The notes beneath the pieces were generated by a model. That model was not told the DNA's origin and searched no databases. It saw only the letters and a list, made by a program, of their open reading frames with translations. A stretch of DNA of 64,000 nucleotides, taken from Nocardioides eburneiflavus (lineage in GTDB: Bacteria; Actinomycetota; Actinomycetes; Propionibacteriales; Nocardioidaceae). Of the stretch, positions 59,943 through 64,000 are shown one piece after another. The stretch's first letter is position 1, and each line of letters opens with the position of its first letter. The position numbers and the translations under genes are program-made. The stretch spans positions 2,666,001 through 2,730,000 of the forward strand of contig NZ_SRRO01000001.1 in assembly GCF_004785795.1 (NCBI RefSeq). The letters run 5' to 3'.

Positions 59943-61427
59943 GTGGTGACATCGCAGTTCCGCGAGCCTGACTACGACGACCTCTGGCGTGTCACGATGG
60001 AGCACTCGCCGGTCGGCATGGCGATCGTGTCCATCAGCGGCAACGTCGTCACGGCCAACGCCGCGCTCTGCGAGATGCTCAGGTACGGCGCGGAGGTGCT
60101 GTCGCGGATGAACGTCCGGGACCTGACCCACCCCGACGACCTCGCAGCCGATCTGAGGCTCGTCGCCCAGTGCCTGGCCGGCCACACCAGCTCCTATCGC
60201 GTCACCCGGCGATACGTGCGTGCGGACGGCAGCACGCTCGTGGCCGAGGTCTCGGTCGCCCTCATGCGAGCGCCGAGCGGCAGGCCGGTCCGCTTCGTGC
60301 TGCAGCTCCTCGACCTGACCGACCGGCAGACCTTCGTCGAGCGCCTCGGCGCAGCTCAGGCCGTCGTCGAGTCGCAGCAGCGCAAGGCGGACGCTGTCTT
60401 CGGCACCGTCGCCGTGGGCCTGCTGCTGCTCGATGCCGACGGCTCCTACGCGGGGTACAACTCCCGACACCAGGACTTCATGGACCTCGCCTACCCCGAC
60501 GGGCATGTCGGCCGCGTGGGACAGACGGGGCACCTGTACGACTCCGACCAGTCACGGGCCCTCACCGCCGAGGAGATGCCGACGGTCCGCGCGGTTGCGG
60601 GGGAGGAGTTCGACGACGTCCTGATCTGGGTCGGGGCCGACCCGCGCACCCGCCGCGCACTGTCGGTCTCCGCGCGGTCGATCCGCGACGGCAGCGGGGT
60701 CCTCACCGGTGCCGCGATGGCCTTCCAGGACGTCACCGAGCTGATGAGCGCCATCCGGGCCAAGGACGAGTTCGTAGGAACCGTGTCGCACGAGCTGCGC
60801 ACGCCGTTGACGTCAGCGATGGCCCACCTCGAGCTCATCAGCGAGTCCTCCGAGGTCAGCCCACGCCTGCACCAGCAGGTCACGGCAGTACGCCGCAACG
60901 TGACGCGGCTCTCGCGCCTGATCGCCGACCTGCTGCTCGCCACTCGCGTGGGCGCCGGGTCCTCGCTGGTGGATCCGTACCCGCTCGATGCGGTCACGGT
61001 GGTCGCCGAGGCGCTCGACGCGGCGCGGGTGGAGGCCGCCGTCGCCGACGTCATCCTCGAGATCGAGCTTCCGGACCGACTCGACGCCCGGGTCGACGGC
61101 CTGCGCCTGCGCCAGGTGGTGGACAACCTCGTGGCGAACGCCATCGGCTACACGCCGCGCCGAGGCCGTGTCACGGTCACGCTGGCCGCCGAGGACGACC
61201 ACCTGGTCCTCCGCGTCGCCGACGACGGCGCCGGCATCGACGCCGCGGACCTCGACAGCGTCTTCGAGCGCTTCTACCGCGGGGAGAACGCCCGCATGCT
61301 CGGAATCCCCGGCACGGGGCTCGGACTCACCATCGTCCGCGCCATCGTGGACGCCCACGGGGGCGAGGTCGGCCTCACCAGCGCTCCCGGCCGCGGCACC
61401 ACCGTCCGCGTCGCGCTGCCACGCTGA
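59943..61427 (+). CDS. PAS-domain sensor histidine kinase
   Basis: A protein of 494 residues, soluble, with no membrane helices. PAS domain 1 spans about 10-125 ([20 protein letters not shown], then [12 protein letters not shown]), and a second PAS spans about 135-265. HisKA is at 270-335 with the phosphoacceptor His in [14 protein letters not shown]. The ATPase domain is at 380-494 with [21 protein letters not shown] and GTGLGLTIV. No response regulator gene is adjacent, so it is an orphan kinase sensing an internal cue such as redox, light or a ligand. The GTG at 59943 lies 8 nt after GGAAGGGGG; the GTG at 59934 overlaps that site. Confidence 0.88.
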   Translation: MVTSQFREPDYDDLWRVTMEHSPVGMAIVSISGNVVTANAALCEMLRYGAEVLSRMNVRDLTHPDDLAADLRLVAQCLAGHTSSYRVTRRYVRADGSTLVAEVSVALMRAPSGRPVRFVLQLLDLTDRQTFVERLGAAQAVVESQQRKADAVFGTVAVGLLLLDADGSYAGYNSRHQDFMDLAYPDGHVGRVGQTGHLYDSDQSRALTAEEMPTVRAVAGEEFDDVLIWVGADPRTRRALSVSARSIRDGSGVLTGAAMAFQDVTELMSAIRAKDEFVGTVSHELRTPLTSAMAHLELISESSEVSPRLHQQVTAVRRNVTRLSRLIADLLLATRVGAGSSLVDPYPLDAVTVVAEALDAARVEAAVADVILEIELPDRLDARVDGLRLRQVVDNLVANAIGYTPRRGRVTVTLAAEDDHLVLRVADDGAGIDAADLDSVFERFYRGENARMLGIPGTGLGLTIVRAIVDAHGGEVGLTSAPGRGTTVRVALPR

Positions 61428-61482
61428 GCTCGTCGTGTCGCCCCAGCGGCTGGGTCGGCGCCTGCGACAGCACACCGGCATG

Positions 61483-61516
61483 TTGCGTCATGCGAAATAC
61501 GACGCGTCGTACGCAA
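61483..61516. promoter_or_regulatory. candidate operator upstream of sdaA
   Basis: TTGCGT (61483-61488) and ACGCAA (61511-61516) form an inverted repeat whose interior contains the perfect 14-bp palindrome TACGACGCGTCGTA (61498-61511). It lies 80-114 bp before the sdaA start. The IclR-type protein at the end of the window is one possible ligand. Confidence 0.45.
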
Positions 61517-61596
61517 CTGGGGTCTTGTCGCGCGCGTTCCGCCGCGTCATCATCGATGTGCCCCCGACAACGGTGACGGGCGGCGGAGGGATCGCG

Positions 61597-62976
61597 ATGA
61601 CCATCAGCGCGTTCGACCTGTTCAAGGTGGGGATCGGTCCGTCGAGCTCGCACACGGTCGGGCCGATGCGGGCGGCGTACCTGTTCGTCGACGGGCTGCG
61701 GACCGACGGCCTGCTGGCGGACGTGGCACGCGTCCACGTCGAGCTCTTCGGTTCGCTCGGTGCGACCGGGCACGGCCACGGCAGCGTGAAGGCCGTCGTC
61801 CTCGGCCTCGCCGGCGAGCAGCCGCACCTCGTCGACCCAGTGGCGGTCGACCCCCTGGTGCAGGAGGTCCGCGACGGTGGGTTCCTGGACCTGGCCGGCA
61901 ACCACCGGATCGCCTTCGACGTCGACGAGGACGTCGTCATGCACCGGCGCAAGCGGCTGGAGTTCCACACCAACGGCATGGTCTTCCAGGCGCACGACGC
62001 CGCGGGTGTCGAGCTGCGCCGGCGCGAGTACTACTCCGTCGGCGGCGGCTTCGTGCTCGGCGAGGACGACCTCGGCAACCCGGCGGTCGTGCCCGACGAG
62101 ACGCCCGTCCCCTACCCGTTCACCACGGCCGACCAGCTGCTGGCCATCACGCGCGGGACCGGCCTGCGGATCAGCGACGTGATGCTCGCCAACGAGCTCG
62201 TCCGCCGGTCCGAGGGCGAGGTGCGCCGCGAGCTGCTGGCGATCTGGCAGGTGATGCAGGAGTGCGTCGAGCGCGGCAGCCGGACGACGGGGGTGCTGCC
62301 CGGCGGGCTGAAGGTACGCCGGCGCGCGGCCGAGCTGAAGGCCAAGCTGGACGTCGAGTGGGCCTCCGGGGTCGCCGACCCGCTGGGTGCGATGGAGTGG
62401 GTGACGCTCTACGCGCTGGCGGTCAACGAGGAGAACGCCGCGGGTGGTCGCATCGTGACCGCGCCGACCAACGGCGCCGCCGGGATCGTGCCGGCGGTGC
62501 TGCTCTACTACCACCACTTCGTGGCGGGGGCGGACGACGACGGCGTCGTCCGCTTCCTGCTGACGGCCGCCGCGATCGGCCTGCTCTTCAAGGAGAACGC
62601 GTCGATCTCGGGGGCGGAGGTCGGCTGCCAGGGCGAGGTCGGATCGGCGTGCTCGATGGCGGCCGGCGGGCTCGCCGAGCTCCTCGGCGGCACCCCGGAG
62701 CAGGTGGAGAACGCTGCCGAGATCGGCATCGAGCACAACCTGGGACTCACCTGCGACCCGGTCGGTGGTCTCGTCCAGATCCCCTGCATCGAGCGCAACG
62801 CCGTGGCGTCGATCAAGGCCATCACCGCGGCACGGATGGCCGTGCGAGGGGACGGCTCGCACCACGTCTCGCTCGACAAGGCGATCAAGACGATGCGGGA
62901 GACCGGGCGTGACATGAAGGACAAGTACAAGGAGACGGCACGCGGCGGGCTCGCGCTCAACGTCGTGGAGTGCTGA
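61597..62976 (+). CDS. sdaA: L-serine ammonia-lyase (L-serine dehydratase), iron-sulfur type
   Basis: A protein of 459 residues, a fused single-chain enzyme. The beta domain has [17 protein letters not shown] and [20 protein letters not shown]. The alpha domain has [44 protein letters not shown] (split by residues here) and [19 protein letters not shown]. The cysteines in CQGE, CDPV and CIER ligate the 4Fe-4S cluster. It converts L-serine to pyruvate and ammonia. GGAGGG lies 7 nt before ATG 61597; the longer upstream frame only runs through the kinase gene. Confidence 0.94.
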   Translation: MTISAFDLFKVGIGPSSSHTVGPMRAAYLFVDGLRTDGLLADVARVHVELFGSLGATGHGHGSVKAVVLGLAGEQPHLVDPVAVDPLVQEVRDGGFLDLAGNHRIAFDVDEDVVMHRRKRLEFHTNGMVFQAHDAAGVELRRREYYSVGGGFVLGEDDLGNPAVVPDETPVPYPFTTADQLLAITRGTGLRISDVMLANELVRRSEGEVRRELLAIWQVMQECVERGSRTTGVLPGGLKVRRRAAELKAKLDVEWASGVADPLGAMEWVTLYALAVNEENAAGGRIVTAPTNGAAGIVPAVLLYYHHFVAGADDDGVVRFLLTAAAIGLLFKENASISGAEVGCQGEVGSACSMAAGGLAELLGGTPEQVENAAEIGIEHNLGLTCDPVGGLVQIPCIERNAVASIKAITAARMAVRGDGSHHVSLDKAIKTMRETGRDMKDKYKETARGGLALNVVEC

Positions 62977-63001
62977 CGACCGGTGCGGCGGGGGAGCGCG
63001 T

Positions 63002-63007
63002 GATACT
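63002..63007 (+). promoter_or_regulatory. -10-like element of the SRPBCC gene
   Basis: GATACT lies 6 nt before the GTG at 63014. Confidence 0.4.
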
Positions 63008-63013
63008 GGGGTC

Positions 63014-63451
63014 GTGGACGTCGACGTCGAGGTGCGAGCCGTGCTGCCCTTCCCGCGCGAGGTGGTCTCGGCCTACGCGGGCGATCCGACCAACGCGCCC
63101 GACTGGTACGCCAACATCGACTCGGTGCGCTGGCAGACGCCGCCTCCGGTGGCGGTGGGGTCGCGGATGGACTTCGAGGCCAGGTTCCTCGGCCGGCGGC
63201 TCGCCTACACGTACGAGGTGGTCGAGCTCGTGCCCGGTGAGCGGCTGGTGATGCGCACCGCTGACGGTCCCTTCCCGATGGAGACGACCTACACCTGGAG
63301 CGAGGACCCGGTCGGCACCGAGATGAGGCTCCGCAACCGCGGCACCCCGAGCGGCTTCGCCAGGGTCGCCGCGCCGGTGATGCGGAGGGCGATGAAGGGC
63401 GCGATGACGAAGGACCTGGCTCGTCTCGCCGAGCGCCTGGCGCAGGGCTGA
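63014..63451 (+). CDS. SRPBCC (START-like) family protein
   Basis: A protein of 145 residues with the helix-grip pattern of polyketide-cyclase/SRPBCC proteins: VDVEVRAVLPFPREVVSAYAG at the start (split by residues), NAPDWYANIDSVRW, GRRLAYTYEVVELVPGERLV, PMETTYTWSEDPVG and a C-terminal helix MTKDLARLAERL. Such proteins bind hydrophobic ligands in a deep cavity; the ligand is unknown. It lies 37 nt after sdaA but has its own leaderless-type promoter. A truncated copy is at 57895-58173. Confidence 0.87.
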   Translation: MDVDVEVRAVLPFPREVVSAYAGDPTNAPDWYANIDSVRWQTPPPVAVGSRMDFEARFLGRRLAYTYEVVELVPGERLVMRTADGPFPMETTYTWSEDPVGTEMRLRNRGTPSGFARVAAPVMRRAMKGAMTKDLARLAERLAQG

Positions 63452-63482
63452 GACCTCACGCCGGTCGGGGTGGCAGGGGCTG

Positions 63483-63725
63483 TCAGGAGGACCTGCGGGT
63501 GACCTCCCCGACGATCCAGGCGAGCATCACGGTCCCGGCGACGATGCTGGTGAGCTGCCAGCCGTCACTGCGCTCGGCGAGCGCCGCCGCGGCCACCAGG
63601 GCGCTGCCACCGACGACGGCCATCAGGATCACGCCGGGGAAGTAGTTGCACGCTAGGCAGCACGCCGACGCCCGGGCAGAGCCGAACGTCCCGTGGAGCA
63701 GTGCCGTGGTGCCCTCGTTCGGCAC
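63483..63725 (-). CDS. small membrane protein
   Basis: An 80-residue protein read from a GTG at 63725. Two hydrophobic helices are evident (GVILMAVVGGSALVAAAAL near 30-48 and LTSIVAGTVMLAWIVGEV near 58-75). Three cysteines (ACCLACNY) lie just before the first helix. No family is recognised. It follows the IclR-type gene on the same strand by 27 nt. The start is uncertain; the real one may be further in, at the Met of ILMAVVGG. Confidence 0.5.
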   Translation of the reverse strand: MPNEGTTALLHGTFGSARASACCLACNYFPGVILMAVVGGSALVAAAALAERSDGWQLTSIVAGTVMLAWIVGEVTRRSS

Positions 63726-63752
63726 CGCCGTGGGGTCAGGCAGGCGCCGTGC

Positions 63753-64000
63753 TCAGCGGACCAGACTGTTGCCTTTGGCGGCGGCCAGTCGGGCGCGGAC
63801 GCTGAGCAGCGTCTCGATGATGAGGTCCTCGCGGCCGTTGTCGAGCCTGCTGATCGGCACCGCGACGCTCAGCGCGTCGACGGCCTGCGGGCCGAAGGGG
63901 AGCGCCACGCCGAAGCAGCGCACGCCCATGCAGGACTCCTCGCTCTCGGTGGCGTAGCCCTGCACGACGGCGCGCTCGATGATCTCGAGGACGGCGTCCT
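63753..64000 (-). CDS. IclR-family transcriptional regulator, C-terminal end
   Basis: The frame is open to the window edge, so the N-terminal helix-turn-helix is missing and about 82 residues are seen. VVQGYATESEESCMGVRCFGVAL and PQAVDALSVAVPISRLD match the end of the IclR effector-binding domain, where EESxxGVxCxAxP is typical. LIIETLLSVRARLAA is the final helix. It regulates unknown targets; the operator before sdaA is one candidate. Confidence 0.82.
   Translation of the reverse strand, partial: DAVLEIIERAVVQGYATESEESCMGVRCFGVALPFGPQAVDALSVAVPISRLDNGREDLIIETLLSVRARLAAAKGNSLVR

Noticed and set aside
61428..61596. Glycine or serine riboswitch before sdaA
   Set aside because: I see a palindromic DNA site but no aptamer-like conserved core or downstream expression platform.
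1..64000. CRISPR array, rRNA operon, insertion sequence or replication origin
   Set aside because: No regularly spaced repeats, rRNA sequence, intact transposase or DnaA-box cluster was seen on reading the window.

Overview
The window is high-GC DNA from an actinobacterium, most likely of the Nocardioides/Nocardioidaceae type. Evidence for this is a WhiB7 regulator with an AT-hook, AdnAB and UvrD2 helicases, mycoredoxin, a UPF0182 giant membrane protein, frequent GTG starts, GTGA/ATGA stop-start overlaps, and many genes whose start codon lies only 6-8 nt after a TANNNT or GATACT hexamer (leaderless mRNA). The taxonomic call is inference from gene content.

Bases 1-31,930 look like conserved chromosomal backbone. 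They begin with the end of an NmrA-like protein, a lipoprotein, a secreted HNH nuclease, a broken P-loop ATPase and a carbamate kinase/barbiturase pair. Then comes a block whose gene content resembles the mycobacterial Rv3193c-Rv3202c neighbourhood: adnA-adnB, deoD, nudC, mycoredoxin, uvrD2, whiB7 with a leader ORF and attenuator, small zinc proteins, a crotonase, a PHP protein, a DUF45 peptidase, a large M6 protease, a NUDIX protein, a DUF2342 zincin-like protein, moaE, a PDZ-Lon protease, a PPA1309 protein and a UPF0182 protein. An initiator tRNA gene with its own promoter and hairpin follows.

Bases 32,187-53,857 form a catabolic island between that tRNA and the remnant of a tyrosine recombinase. 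It has three transcription blocks plus a permease and a TetR regulator. The leftward block encodes an EthA-like Baeyer-Villiger monooxygenase, an alpha/beta hydrolase, an FAD amine oxidase, a CoA ligase, an enoyl-CoA hydratase, an 81-residue unknown and a frameshifted acyl-CoA dehydrogenase. The rightward block encodes an SCP2-like protein, a glutamine-synthetase-like ligase, a gamma-glutamyl hydrolase, a CoA ligase, a second enoyl-CoA hydratase, a zinc alcohol dehydrogenase and an aldehyde dehydrogenase. The third block encodes an MFS transporter, a membrane protein and a DAO-type oxidase. A shared inverted repeat (10-9-10 architecture, consensus TTGGTCATAT-N9-ATATGACCAA) lies upstream of all three blocks and the TetR gene, so the region looks like one regulon. 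The enzyme set suggests gamma-glutamylation or oxidation of an amine, conversion of a ketone to an ester or lactone, hydrolysis, oxidation to an acid, and CoA-dependent beta-oxidation. The substrate is unknown; an alicyclic or branched amine fits best.

Bases 54,257-64,000 return to mixed chromosomal genes: a two-component system with a divergent PepSY protein and lipoprotein, a decayed stretch with an SRPBCC pseudogene, a DUF1801 protein, a luciferase-like oxidoreductase, a PAS histidine kinase, L-serine dehydratase, an intact SRPBCC paralogue, a small membrane protein and the end of an IclR regulator.
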